A DNA stretch of 64,000 nt, from assembly GCF_004348445.1 (NCBI RefSeq), contig NZ_SMKV01000002.1, positions 124,001-188,000 of the forward strand, read 5' to 3'. Under the pieces are notes generated by a model. That model did not search any database, was not told the origin of the DNA, and worked only from the letters and a program-made list of their open reading frames with translations. Made by a program: the position numbers and the translations under genes. Source of the DNA: Saccharopolyspora aridisoli (GTDB taxonomy: Bacteria; Actinomycetota; Actinomycetes; Mycobacteriales; Pseudonocardiaceae). Shown in pieces: positions 43,017 to 51,361 of the stretch; the first letter of the stretch is position 1; each line of letters opens with the position of its first letter.

Positions 43017-43360
43017 TTACCGGCCGCGGTCACTCGTCGCGGCGGGACCAGTGGGTCGGTTTCCGGTGAGGGCCAGGCAGCCGATGGTGATCGCGGCGCC
43101 GAAGACCAGGTAGACCGAGGTGGGCCCGACTGCCCGCCGGAACCGGTCAGCAGTGCGGTGGCCACCACCGGGGACAAGCCGCCGTCGAGGACCGATCCGA
43201 TTCGGTTTCCCAGCGAAGACCGGTGTGGCGAACCTGGTGGGGGACAGTTCCGCGCAGAAGGCCGCCATCTGCCCGAACACCGCGAGGAAAGTTCCCACGA
43301 TGAGCTCACCTGGGTTGCTGCCGAGCCGGTCCGCCAGGTGTGAGAACAACAGCATGCGGG
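43017..43360 (-). pseudogene. Remnant of an MHS-type MFS transporter (C-terminal part)
   Basis: Fragments of one membrane protein appear in alternating frames: LLFSHLADRLG and AVFGQMAAFCAELSPTRF in one, SLGNRIGSVLDGGLSPVVAT in another, then VYLVFGAAITIGCLALTGN back in the first. This order is the C-terminal third of metabolite:H+ symporters (ShiA/ProP-like). At least two frameshifts and loss of the N-terminal two-thirds make it a pseudogene. The end reaches into the region left of 43030. Confidence 0.7.
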
Positions 43361-43515
43361 ACGCGCGGCACTGAGGTTCATGCCGTCGATCACCGGCCGT
43401 CGGGCAAACAGCCAGCCTTCTCTCACGCACAGGATCCGCCGGGACGTGGTGTGCGCCCCACAGTTCCCGCAGGCACTGGCTCTCTTGCGCCATCCGGACG
43501 AGATAACGTGAGGTC

Positions 43516-43908
43516 ATGGCGACCGATGGCGAAGGTGAGAGCGCGCGCTGGCCGCGGCGGCTTTACGAGGAGGGCGACGAGCCCGACCCCCGGTTCACGC
43601 TCGCCAACGAGCGGACGTTCCTGGCGTGGATCCGCACCGCGTTGGCGCTGATGGCCGGTGGGGTGGGTGTTGAGGCCCTCAACGCCGTGGCCGCTGAGCC
43701 CAGCGACATCCGCACGGTGCTGGCGGTCGCGTTGCTGCTGGCCGGAGTCCTGTGCAGCGGTACGGCTTTCACCAGGTGGGTGGCGACGGAGCGCGCACTG
43801 CGCAGGGGCAAGCCGCTGCCGGCTCCGCGTCTGGCTCCTGTGCTGGGCTACGGGTTGGGCGTGGTCGGTGTGGCAGCCTGTGTGCTGCTGTTCGTGACCG
43901 GGTTCTGA
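43516..43908 (+). CDS. DUF202 (YidH-type) membrane protein
   Basis: A 130-residue inner-membrane protein. DPRFTLANERTFLAWIRTAL is the DUF202 signature, followed by three membrane helices (LALMAGGVGVEALNAV, VLAVALLLAGVLCSG, LGYGLGVVGVAACVLLF). The function is unknown; relatives include YidH and the Vtc1-like domain. One base separates its stop from the GTG of a second DUF202 gene, so they are co-transcribed and may heteromerise. Confidence 0.88.
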   Translation: MATDGEGESARWPRRLYEEGDEPDPRFTLANERTFLAWIRTALALMAGGVGVEALNAVAAEPSDIRTVLAVALLLAGVLCSGTAFTRWVATERALRRGKPLPAPRLAPVLGYGLGVVGVAACVLLFVTGF

Positions 43909-43909
43909 G

Positions 43910-44236
43910 GTGGGCGAGCACCAGCCCTGGGACCCGGGGTTGCAGATCGAGCGCACGACACTCGCCTGGTTGCGCACGGCGTTGGCGTTCACCGTGAGCT
44001 TGCTCGTGCTGCTCAGGTTGATCTCGCACCACAGCGCGATGGCCGCGGTCGGGTGCGCGCTGGCGACGTTGCCGGTCAGCGGCGTGGTGGCGTGGCTGGT
44101 GTGGCGGCGTCACCAGCGCAGCGATCGGCGTTTGCGCGCGGAAGCACCACTGCCGGGCGGGGCTTTGCCCGCCGCGACAGCGGTGCTGGCGATGCTCGCC
44201 GGGGCGACCGGCGCGGTGTACGTCCTGTTCGCTTAG
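43910..44236 (+). CDS. Second DUF202 membrane protein
   Basis: A 108-residue partner of the preceding gene. DPGLQIERTTLAWLRTALAF carries the same signature in the shorter YidG-like form, with three helices. GTG 43910 starts one base after the upstream stop. The 3' end overlaps the convergent ohr gene by 4 bp. Confidence 0.86.
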   Translation: MGEHQPWDPGLQIERTTLAWLRTALAFTVSLLVLLRLISHHSAMAAVGCALATLPVSGVVAWLVWRRHQRSDRRLRAEAPLPGGALPAATAVLAMLAGATGAVYVLFA

Positions 44237-44649
44237 GCGACGCGGACTTCGAGGCCGATGTTGCCGCGCACCGCGTTGGAGTACGGGCATACCGCGTCCG
44301 CGGCTTCGGCGAGCTGCTGAGCCTGTTCCTCGGGCACGCCGGGCAGTTCAACGAGGAGGGAGACGTTGAGGGCGAAGCCTCCGTCTCCGTTAGGGCCGAT
44401 GCCGACCTCGGCGGTGACCGAAGAGCCTTCGATGCCGACCTTCTGCTTGCGGGCCACGAGCTGGAGGGCGCTGTGGAAGCAGGCGGAGTAGCCGGCCGCG
44501 AACAGCTGCTCGGGGTTGGTGGCGCCGCCGGGGCCGCCCATCTCCTTGGGGATGGCCAGTTCGAGGTCGACCAAGCCGTCCGAGGTGCGGGTGCGTCCGC
44601 TGCGACCTTCGCCGGTCGCGGTGGCCTCCGCCGTGTAGAGAACTGTCAT
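44233..44649 (-). CDS. ohr: Ohr, organic hydroperoxide resistance protein
   Basis: A 138-residue Cys-based thiol peroxidase of the OsmC/Ohr family that reduces organic and fatty-acid hydroperoxides. It shows ARTSDGxxxLxLAxPxE-like sequence (RTSDGLVDLELAIPKEMGG), NPEQLFAAGYSACFHSAL with the peroxidatic Cys, and DAVCPYSNAVRGNI with the resolving Cys. The ATG overlaps the TGA of the upstream MarR/OhrR gene (ATGA), so regulator and enzyme are one operon. Confidence 0.94.
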   Translation of the reverse strand: MTVLYTAEATATGEGRSGRTRTSDGLVDLELAIPKEMGGPGGATNPEQLFAAGYSACFHSALQLVARKQKVGIEGSSVTAEVGIGPNGDGGFALNVSLLVELPGVPEEQAQQLAEAADAVCPYSNAVRGNIGLEVRVA

Positions 44650-45113
44650 CGCTTCGTCTCCCGATTCTCGGTGACCCGGCGTGCCGCGTCGTTCAACGTG
44701 GTCGTCAGGTCTTCCAATGTGGACCGCAACTGCTCGACCTCGCCGAGGTCCATCCCGGTGGCCGAGACCATCCGCTGGGGGATGTCGCGCGCCTGCTGCC
44801 GCAACGCCCGTCCTTCGTCGGTGGCCTTGACGCGAACGGACCGCTCGTCGGTCGCGCTGCGCGTGCGGACGAGCAGCCCACGGGTCTGGAGTCGTTTCAG
44901 CAGGGGCGACAACGTTCCCGAATCGAGCCGGAGCAGGCCTCCCAGCTCCTTGACAGTCAATGACTCGCGCTCCCACAGCACCAGCATCACGAGGTATTGC
45001 GGGTAGGTCAGGCCGACCTCGTCGAGGAACGGCCGGTAGAGGTTGGTGATGGCCCGCGACGCGCTGTGCAGTGCGAAGCAGAGGAGCCGATCCAGCGGCG
45101 GTTCCGTCGTCAC
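44646..45113 (-). CDS. ohrR: OhrR, MarR-family organic peroxide sensor
   Basis: A 155-residue winged-helix MarR protein. LLCFALHSASRAITNLYRPF contains the single N-terminal Cys (residue 12) characteristic of peroxide-sensing OhrR, with YPQYLVMLVLWE following; the wing is RTRSATDERSVRVKAT. Oxidation of the Cys releases DNA and derepresses ohr. Three operator half-sites lie 14-49 bp upstream of the start, so the ohrR-ohr operon is autoregulated. Confidence 0.92.
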   Translation of the reverse strand: MTTEPPLDRLLCFALHSASRAITNLYRPFLDEVGLTYPQYLVMLVLWERESLTVKELGGLLRLDSGTLSPLLKRLQTRGLLVRTRSATDERSVRVKATDEGRALRQQARDIPQRMVSATGMDLGEVEQLRSTLEDLTTTLNDAARRVTENRETKR

Positions 45114-45126
45114 GCGTCAAACAGTA

Positions 45127-45162
45127 GTGCACAATTCAGTTGTGCACAATTGGATGTGCACA
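45127..45162. promoter_or_regulatory. OhrR operator: overlapping inverted repeats
   Basis: GTGCACAA-TTCAG-TTGTGCAC (45127-45147) is a perfect 8-bp inverted repeat. The right arm continues into TGCACA-ATTGGA-TGTGCA, a second inverted repeat that shares the central half-site. The three half-sites sit just before the ohrR start, the expected place for MarR-type autorepression. Confidence 0.78.
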
Positions 45163-45207
45163 CCCATCCCGTCGTTGATCGCGCGAGGATGGTCAGCGCA
45201 GCAAAAC

Positions 45208-45251
45208 GGCCCGAGGTGATGACAGGAAGGTTCCCATCCACACCTCGGGCC
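45208..45251 (-). terminator. 11-bp hairpin with a dispersed repeat copy in its loop, after sdaA
   Basis: GGCCCGAGGTG (45208-45218) and CACCTCGGGCC (45241-45251) pair perfectly. The 22-base loop contains GACAGGAAGGTTCCCATCC. It starts 6 bp past the leftward sdaA stop. Confidence 0.75.
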
Positions 45252-45256
45252 GCCGC

Positions 45257-46612
45257 TCAGCACTCGATGACGTTGACGGCCAATCCGCCGCGTGCTGTCT
45301 CCTTGTACTTGTCCTTCATGTCGCGCCCGGTCTCCCGCATCGTCTTCATGACCTTGTCGAGGGACACGAAGTGCGTACCGTCGCCGCGCAACGCCATCCG
45401 GGCAGCGGTGATCGCCTTGACCGAGGCCACCGCGTTGCGCTCGATGCACGGGATCTGCACCAGACCGCCGATCGGATCGCAGGTGAGGCCCAAGTTGTGC
45501 TCCATCGCGATCTCCGCGGCGTTCTCCACCTGGCTCGGCGTGCCACCGAGCACTTCGGCCAAACCGGCGGCGGCCATCGAGCACGCCGAACCGACTTCAC
45601 CTTGGCAGCCGACCTCCGCTCCGGAGATCGACGCGTTCTCCTTGAACAGCACGCCGATCGCCCCGGCCGTGAGCAGGAAGCGCACCACGCCGCCCTCGTC
45701 GGCACCCGGCACGAACCGCGCGTAGTAGTGCAGCACCGCAGGCACGATGCCCGCCGCTCCGTTGGTCGGCGCGGTCACCACACGCCCGCCCGCGGCGTTC
45801 TCCTCGTTGACCGCCAGCGCGAACAGGGTGATCCACTCCAGCGGGTCGTCCTGATCGGTCAACTTCGCGGCCAACTCGGCCGCCCGCCTGCGCACCTTCA
45901 AACCGCCGGGCAGCTCACCGGTGTTGCGGCAACCGTTGTCGACGCATTCCCGCATCACCCGCCAGATGTCCAGCAGCCCCGCCCGCACCGCGGGCTCTTC
46001 CCGCCACGACAGCTCGTTGGCCAGCATCACCCCGCTGATCGGCAGACCCGACTCGGCGCTGCGGATCAGCAGTTCGGCACCCGTGTTGAAAGGCATGGGA
46101 ACCGCTGCTCCATCCGCCTTGATCCGGTCGGCACCAACCGCGTCCTCATCCACGACGAAGCCGCCACCCACCGAGTAGTAGACCGCCGACTCCAGCTCGC
46201 CCCCGTCGTTGCCGATGGCGGTGAAGCGCATGCCGTTGGGATGTTCCGGCAGCGATTTGCGCCGGTGCAGCACCAGGTCTCGCGCACTGGTGAAGGACAG
46301 CACGTGATCGCCGCCGAGCCGCAGCAACCCGCTCCTGTCGATCTCGTCGACGCGCTGCGCACCGGTCACCGGATCCACCGACTCCGGGCGATGCCCTTCC
46401 AGCCCGAGCAGGACCGCGTTCGGGCTGCCGTGACCGCGGCCGGTCGCGCCAAGGGAACCGAACAACTCCGCCCTGACCCTGCTGACCCTGGAAATGGTCC
46501 CGTTCGCCCGCAGCTTCGCCGTGAACCGCTGCGCTGCGCGCATCGGCCCCACGGTGTGCGAGCTGGACGGGCCGATCCCCACCGAGAACAGGTCGAAGAC
46601 ACTGATCGCCAT
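45257..46612 (-). CDS. sdaA: L-serine ammonia-lyase, single-chain iron-sulfur type
   Basis: A 451-residue enzyme that deaminates L-serine to pyruvate. The N-terminal beta domain has [13 protein letters not shown]; the alpha domain has the 4Fe-4S cysteines in [16 protein letters not shown] and [14 protein letters not shown], plus a C-terminal Cys (NVIEC) that fits the tail Cys of this class. It is second in an operon with gcvH, 31 bp downstream, under a glycine riboswitch, so glycine-derived serine is drained to pyruvate. Confidence 0.94.
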   Translation of the reverse strand: MAISVFDLFSVGIGPSSSHTVGPMRAAQRFTAKLRANGTISRVSRVRAELFGSLGATGRGHGSPNAVLLGLEGHRPESVDPVTGAQRVDEIDRSGLLRLGGDHVLSFTSARDLVLHRRKSLPEHPNGMRFTAIGNDGGELESAVYYSVGGGFVVDEDAVGADRIKADGAAVPMPFNTGAELLIRSAESGLPISGVMLANELSWREEPAVRAGLLDIWRVMRECVDNGCRNTGELPGGLKVRRRAAELAAKLTDQDDPLEWITLFALAVNEENAAGGRVVTAPTNGAAGIVPAVLHYYARFVPGADEGGVVRFLLTAGAIGVLFKENASISGAEVGCQGEVGSACSMAAAGLAEVLGGTPSQVENAAEIAMEHNLGLTCDPIGGLVQIPCIERNAVASVKAITAARMALRGDGTHFVSLDKVMKTMRETGRDMKDKYKETARGGLAVNVIEC

Positions 46613-46643
46613 TGATCGCCTCGCCTCGTTCCGGGCTTCGCGG

Positions 46644-47015
46644 CTACTCGTTGATCAATTCCGAGTACTGCTGGGCCGTGAGGGTCGCACCCGTCTCGGT
46701 CACGCGCACCTCGATCAACCAGCCCTCGCCGTAGGGGTCGGAGTTGACCACGGCCGGGTCGTCCACAACGGACTCGTTGATGGCCACGACTTCGCCGGTG
46801 ACGGGCGCGAACAGGTCACTGACGGACTTGGTGGATTCGAGCTCACCACACGCCTGGCCGGACTCGATCTTGTCGCCGACCTCGGGGAGCTGGACGAAGA
46901 CGATGTCACCCAGGGCGCCTGCGGCGTGCTCGGTGATGCCGATGCGCGCGATCTCGCCGCGGTCCTCGATCCACTCGTGCTCTTCGGTATAGGACAGGTT
47001 CGTGGGCAGCGACAT
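46644..47015 (-). CDS. gcvH: GcvH, glycine cleavage system H protein
   Basis: A 123-residue lipoyl carrier that shuttles the methylamine group between the P, T and L proteins. The start TEEHEWIED is typical, and the lipoylated Lys is in [24 protein letters not shown] ends the domain. It is led by a tandem glycine riboswitch and followed by sdaA. gcvP, gcvT and glyA are not in this window. Confidence 0.95.
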   Translation of the reverse strand: MSLPTNLSYTEEHEWIEDRGEIARIGITEHAAGALGDIVFVQLPEVGDKIESGQACGELESTKSVSDLFAPVTGEVVAINESVVDDPAVVNSDPYGEGWLIEVRVTETGATLTAQQYSELINE

Positions 47016-47074
47016 GAGGGAGGCTCCATAGCGGTATCAAAGGGACGTTCGTCCCCGGTTTCGGCTGGGCCTCC

Positions 47075-47256
47075 CCCTCTGTTGCGGAACCTGAGAGCTT
47101 CGCCGTGCGAACGGCTTGCACCGTGGGTGGCCCGTCGGTGGCGACGGACGCTTTCCAGAGTTGCCTAGCCCGAGCGGTCATGGGTGCCTGAGAGTTTGCT
47201 GGGGAGTGTTGCTCCTTCGGCGCCCTGCGCTGCTGGCAGGGTCTCTCCCGCACGGG
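47075..47256 (-). ncRNA. Tandem glycine riboswitch upstream of gcvH-sdaA
   Basis: Read leftward, the RNA starts GCGGGAGAGACCC, continues with GGCGCCGAAGGAGCAA and CAAACTCTCAGGCA (aptamer 1, about 47256-47180), and after a short linker repeats the plan with CAACTCTGGAAAGCG, ACGGCGAAGCTCTCAGGT (aptamer 2, about 47165-47080). These are the conserved segments of the two cooperative glycine aptamers. It ends about 60 bases before the gcvH start. Glycine binding is expected to switch the operon on, so it acts as a glycine-overflow sensor. Confidence 0.93.
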
Positions 47257-47370
47257 GTCGATGGCCGGTATGCGATTGTCGACTTGCTCAGCAACGATAA
47301 ACGGGCCAGCGAGACTGTCAATGCACATGTGATCTCCGCCGGCACGTCCTTGGTCGAGGAGGGCCCTTCG

Positions 47371-48924
47371 ATGCTCGACATCCGGGCACTGGTCGAGAGG
47401 GTGGGCCCGGCACTGCTGCGCACAGTCATCAGCCCGGAACCCAACACCGTCGCCGGCGACGTGGTGATCGCCGAGCCGGATCAGGCCACGGCGGCGACCG
47501 GCGGCGACCTGGTGCTGGGGGTCGGGATCAGCGACGTCGAGCAGGCGGTGCGGCTGGTGCGCGACTGCGGCGAGCAGGGCGCGGCCGCGGTGCTGCTCAA
47601 GCCACCGGTGTCGGCCGAGGCCGCTGTCGTGGAAGCCGTGCGCGGCGCCGACGTGGCACTGGTCGAGGTGCGCCCCGGTACCGCGTGGGCGCAGCTGGTG
47701 TGGCTGATCCGCGCGGCCCTGGCGGGCGGGATCAGGCAGGCGGAGGAGAGCGGCATCGGTGTCGCGGACCTGTTCAGGCTCGCCGACGCGGTCGCCGACG
47801 TCGTGGACGCGCCGGTGACCATCGAAGACGCCCACTCGCAGGTGCTGGCGTACTCGGCCAGGCAGGACCTGACCGACCCGGCGCGGGTCTCCACGATCAT
47901 GGGCCGCAAACAACCGGACGACGTGCTCGCCAAGTTCCGCGCCCGCGGCACGTTCCGGCAGCTCACGAAGGGCAGTTCGGCGATCTTCGTGCCCGCTCAG
48001 CAGGACGGGACGCTGCCGCGTCTGGTGATGCCGATCAGGATGGGCGGCGAGCTCCTGGGCTCGATGTGGGCGGTGGTGCCCGGCCCCGTATCGGAGGAGC
48101 GGGCGACCGCCTTCGCCGACACCGCACCGCTAGTGGCTCTGCAGTTGTTGCGCTGGCGCGCGGTCGCCGACGTGCAGCGACGGAGAACGGCCGAGCAGGT
48201 GCGGCTGCTGCTCGACGGCAGTGACGGCTGGCGGGCGGCGGCCAGCGAACTGGCGGTGCCCAACGAGGAGCATCGCGTGATCGCGATCGAGATGCCCGCT
48301 TCCGACGAGCCGGCCGAGGGACAGCGGCTGGCGATGTGGGAGTGGATCACGCGGGGCATCGGACGACGGCCGTTGGTCACCGAGATCGGCACCGTGCTCT
48401 ACGCGCTGGTTCCCGACCGGGCTCGCGGGGGCGGCTGGCCGGAGCTCCGGCAGGCACTGCTGTCGCACGACCTGTCCCCTCGCCCGCTCGTCGCAGTGGG
48501 AACTTCCGTGGCGGTCACCGACATCGCGTTTTCCCGAGCTCAGGCCGATGAGCTGATCGGGATGCTGCGCACGGGGTTGGTGCGGCAACCCGTCGCGGTC
48601 TACGAGGACCTGTGGCACCTGCTGGTCCTCAGCCGAATGGCAGGTGCCGCCACTGACGCCGGTGTTGCGACGCTGGGCCCCTTGACGGTGCTGCGGGAGC
48701 ACGATCGCGGGCAGGGCACCGACTACCAGGCGACCCTGCACGCCTGGCTGCGACACCCCGGAGACCCGCGGCAGGCGGGCCGTGAACTCCGGGTGCACCC
48801 CAACACCCTCCGGTACCGGATGAAGCGGATCGGCCAGCTGGTGGAGGTCGATCTCGACGACCCGGACGTCCGGTCCGCGCTACTGGTGCAGCTGCTGGCC
48901 GAACGCTGGGCGCAGCACGGCTGA
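47371..48924 (+). CDS. PucR/CdaR-type regulator, probable activator of alanine dehydrogenase
   Basis: A 517-residue regulator. The N-terminal ~150 residues form a PucR-type receptor domain (VGPALLRTVISPEPNTVAGD), the middle is a GAF-like segment, and the C-terminus carries the PucR helix-turn-helix (LRVHPNTLRYRMKRIGQLV). ATG 47371 follows GAGGAGGG. It is directly upstream of ald; in Bacillus the PucR-family protein AdeR activates ald in response to alanine, so the same role is inferred. It is divergent from the riboswitch-controlled operon. Confidence 0.85.
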   Translation: MLDIRALVERVGPALLRTVISPEPNTVAGDVVIAEPDQATAATGGDLVLGVGISDVEQAVRLVRDCGEQGAAAVLLKPPVSAEAAVVEAVRGADVALVEVRPGTAWAQLVWLIRAALAGGIRQAEESGIGVADLFRLADAVADVVDAPVTIEDAHSQVLAYSARQDLTDPARVSTIMGRKQPDDVLAKFRARGTFRQLTKGSSAIFVPAQQDGTLPRLVMPIRMGGELLGSMWAVVPGPVSEERATAFADTAPLVALQLLRWRAVADVQRRRTAEQVRLLLDGSDGWRAAASELAVPNEEHRVIAIEMPASDEPAEGQRLAMWEWITRGIGRRPLVTEIGTVLYALVPDRARGGGWPELRQALLSHDLSPRPLVAVGTSVAVTDIAFSRAQADELIGMLRTGLVRQPVAVYEDLWHLLVLSRMAGAATDAGVATLGPLTVLREHDRGQGTDYQATLHAWLRHPGDPRQAGRELRVHPNTLRYRMKRIGQLVEVDLDDPDVRSALLVQLLAERWAQHG

Positions 48925-48995
48925 GCCCGGGCGCGGTCGCGGCGATCGCGCGCACGGGGTTCCACTCGTGCCCTGCCGCGTGCACCGACGGACGT

Positions 48996-49012
48996 TGTGC
49001 TGGTGGCACAAA
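48996..49012. promoter_or_regulatory. Inverted repeat upstream of ald
   Basis: TTGTGC-TGGTG-GCACAA is a perfect 6-bp inverted repeat 88 bp before the ald start. It is a candidate site for the adjacent PucR regulator. Activity is inferred from position only. Confidence 0.5.
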
Positions 49013-49099
49013 CACCCACGACCAATCTCATGCCGTGGAAATGATGCGCTGTGCGTCACGCCGTCCGATCGTTGTTCCACACGACGAAAGGACCCCACG

Positions 49100-50215
49100 G
49101 TGAAGATCGCAGTGCCTCGCGAGATCAAGAACAACGAGTACCGGGTCGCGATCACCCCAGCCGGTGTGCACGAGTTGACCGCCCGTGGTCACGACGTTTT
49201 CGTCGAGGCGGATGCCGGGGCCGGCTCCTCCGTTCCCGATGAGGACTACCTCGCCTCCGGCGCGAAGGTGCTGGCCACGGCCGACGACGTGTGGGCCGAA
49301 GGCGACCTCGTGCTCAAGGTCAAGGAACCGATCGCCGAGGAGTACCCGCGGCTGCGCCGCGACCAGGTGTTGTTCACCTACCTGCACCTGGCCGCCTCCG
49401 CTGAGCTGACCGACGCGATGCTGACCTCGGGCATCACCGGCATCGCCTACGAGACCGTGCAGACCGAAGACGGCGGGCTGCCGCTGCTGGCGCCGATGAG
49501 CGAGGTCGCCGGGCGGTTGGCGCCGCTGGTGGGCGCGCATTCGCTGATGCGGCCCAGCGGTGGTCGGGGTGTGCTGCCCGGCGGAGTTCCCGGAGTTCAC
49601 CCGGCGCGGGTCGTGGTGATCGGCGGCGGGGTCGCCGGCCTCAACGCGGCTCGGGTGGCCCTGGGGATGGGTGCCGAGGTGGAGCTGCTGGACACCAACG
49701 TCGACAAGCTGCGCGAGATCGACCGCGACTTCCACGGCCAAATCCGCACGGTCGCGTCCAATCGCTACACGGTCGAGCAGTCGGTGCGCGCTGCCGACCT
49801 GGTGATCGGCGCGGTGCTGATCGCCGGCGCGAAGGCCCCGAAACTGGTGTCCAACCACCTGGTCTCGGAGATGAAGGCCGGCAGCGTGCTGGTCGACATC
49901 GCCATCGACCAGGGCGGATGCTTCGCCGACTCCCGGCCGACCACGCACGACGACCCTACCTACCGGGTGCACGACTCGGTCTTCTACTGCGTGGCGAACA
50001 TGCCGGGCGCGGTGCCCACCACCTCCACGCACGCGCTGACCAACGTGACGCTGCCCTACGTGCTGCGCATCGCCGACGCCGGTTGGCAGCAGGCGTGCCG
50101 CGCGGATGCCGCGCTTGCCGGCGGTCTCAACACCCACGCAGGCGGTCTGGTCAACCAGGCCGTCGCAGAGGCGCACGACCGCCCCGCCGTGGCGCTGAGC
50201 AGCGTCCTGGACTGA
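49100..50215 (+). CDS. ald: Alanine dehydrogenase
   Basis: A 371-residue NAD-dependent enzyme interconverting L-alanine and pyruvate plus ammonia. [20 protein letters not shown] opens the N-terminal domain; LVLKVKEP and FTYLHLAAS carry the substrate Lys and His; the NAD Rossmann motif is [29 protein letters not shown] and [14 protein letters not shown] complete the active site. GTG 49100 has GAAAGGA upstream. The neighbouring PucR gene probably controls it. Confidence 0.95.
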   Translation: MKIAVPREIKNNEYRVAITPAGVHELTARGHDVFVEADAGAGSSVPDEDYLASGAKVLATADDVWAEGDLVLKVKEPIAEEYPRLRRDQVLFTYLHLAASAELTDAMLTSGITGIAYETVQTEDGGLPLLAPMSEVAGRLAPLVGAHSLMRPSGGRGVLPGGVPGVHPARVVVIGGGVAGLNAARVALGMGAEVELLDTNVDKLREIDRDFHGQIRTVASNRYTVEQSVRAADLVIGAVLIAGAKAPKLVSNHLVSEMKAGSVLVDIAIDQGGCFADSRPTTHDDPTYRVHDSVFYCVANMPGAVPTTSTHALTNVTLPYVLRIADAGWQQACRADAALAGGLNTHAGGLVNQAVAEAHDRPAVALSSVLD

Positions 50216-50235
50216 TGCCTCCCAGCGCCTGGTGA

Positions 50236-50280
50236 GCGGACGGGCTGCGCGGAAGGTTCCCTTCTCCGCAGTTCGTCCGC
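50236..50280 (+). terminator. Hairpin with a dispersed repeat copy in its loop, after ald
   Basis: GCGGACGGGCTGCG (50236-50249) and CGCAGTTCGTCCGC (50267-50280) pair at 12 of 14 positions. The loop carries CGGAAGGTTCCCTTCTC. It has the same design as the hairpin after sdaA (45208-45251). Confidence 0.65.
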
Positions 50281-50723
50281 CCTGCTGTGGCAGGAAGGTT
50301 CCCCTGCGCACATCAACAGCGACGGGCTCGCCGGGAATTTGCGCCGAGTTCCAATTCGAATTGGTTGGTCGGTAACCGAGGTCGCGAATGCAGTGGAATT
50401 CCCGCATCCAGGAATCGGATTCACCGTGAAAAAGAAATCAGGGGCGGCCCGCTCAACCAGCCTGGGGGTCACCGGGAGCAGGCCGCCACTTTCAAGTGTA
50501 GGGGAAGATCGCCGGTTTGCCGACGACGTGAGCGAGCACTTCGCCGCCAATTGCCAGCCGAATCGATAACCACTCGATGGGGTGAGTCTGGTCGGGCTGC
50601 CGTGCAGGCGTGAACCCTCGATGCCGATGTCACCCATCGGAGTAACGGCGTGGTGACGGATCAACCGTCGCTCTCCAGCGGGAACTCCGACGCAGGAAAC
50701 GCGCTGACGGGTGGGAGAAAAAC
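50281..50723. other. Intergenic region with a repeat copy and a 14-bp palindrome
   Basis: About 440 bp with no recognisable gene. GTGGCAGGAAGGTTCCCCTG (50287-50306) is a dispersed repeat. CCAATTCGAATTGG (50351-50364) is a perfect palindrome in a locally AT-richer stretch. The promoter of the 50724 gene should be at the right end. Confidence 0.5.
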
Positions 50724-51239
50724 GTGACGGACACGGCACTGCGCAAGGCGGTTCTCGATCGGATCGACGCCTTGGACCGAGCGATGGGCGAAGACACCCC
50801 CGAAGTGCTGCTACCGATTGCCCGAACCGAGCTGTACCGCTTTACCGAAGCCCTTCGAAACCTGTTAGACGATCACGAGCCGGACTCCGACGGGCGCTGC
50901 CCGTCCTGCCGGGGGACGCTGCGCCGCAGACCGTGGCCCTGCAAGGTGTGGCAGGCCGCGCACCACCAGCTGATCACCGAACGCTCCGGATCACCGGAGC
51001 GCCGTGCCAGGCTCCGCCGCCGCACCCGCTCCCACCGCTCCCGGAACTCCGAACCCGCCGTCGCGGTGATCCCGGAGCCGATCGTGTCCGCCACCGGCCC
51101 AGGGCCGTCCGACTGGGACACCGACGAGTTCATCCGCCCCGACCTCACGACCGCGCCCACGACCCCACCGCCGCTAGCCGAACGGCTTGAGACCAACCAC
51201 AGCAGGATCTACCGCGCAGCGGTGGTCGAACGCTCGTGA
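50724..51239 (+). CDS. Small Cys-containing protein of unknown function
   Basis: 171 residues. A helical N-terminal part (LRKAVLDRIDALDRAMGEDT, RTELYRFTEALRNLLDDHEP) precedes GRCPSCRGTLRRRPWPCKVW, whose CxxC and following Cys suggest a small zinc ribbon, and then HHQLITERSG. The rest is Arg-rich then Pro/Thr-rich. I recognise the pattern from other Pseudonocardiaceae but know no function. It is alone, upstream of the ABC exporter. Confidence 0.6.
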   Translation: MTDTALRKAVLDRIDALDRAMGEDTPEVLLPIARTELYRFTEALRNLLDDHEPDSDGRCPSCRGTLRRRPWPCKVWQAAHHQLITERSGSPERRARLRRRTRSHRSRNSEPAVAVIPEPIVSATGPGPSDWDTDEFIRPDLTTAPTTPPPLAERLETNHSRIYRAAVVERS

Positions 51240-51361
51240 CCTGCTGAACTCCCCGCGTCCGGCGCCCGCGACCCGCAGCGGCCACGACACCACACCTCCA
51301 CTCCTCCCCCTGTCCGGCAGGATGGAGCCATCAGCGGTGACACACTGACGGGTGACCGGAC

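Noticed and set aside
45208-45251. Inverted repeat considered as a recombination/attachment site
   Set aside because: It sits directly after a stop codon as a terminator would, and no integrase or duplicated segment is present.
50339-50569. A 76-codon frame in the intergenic region after ald
   Set aside because: It runs through the palindrome in AT-richer DNA, has no ribosome-binding site and no family resemblance.
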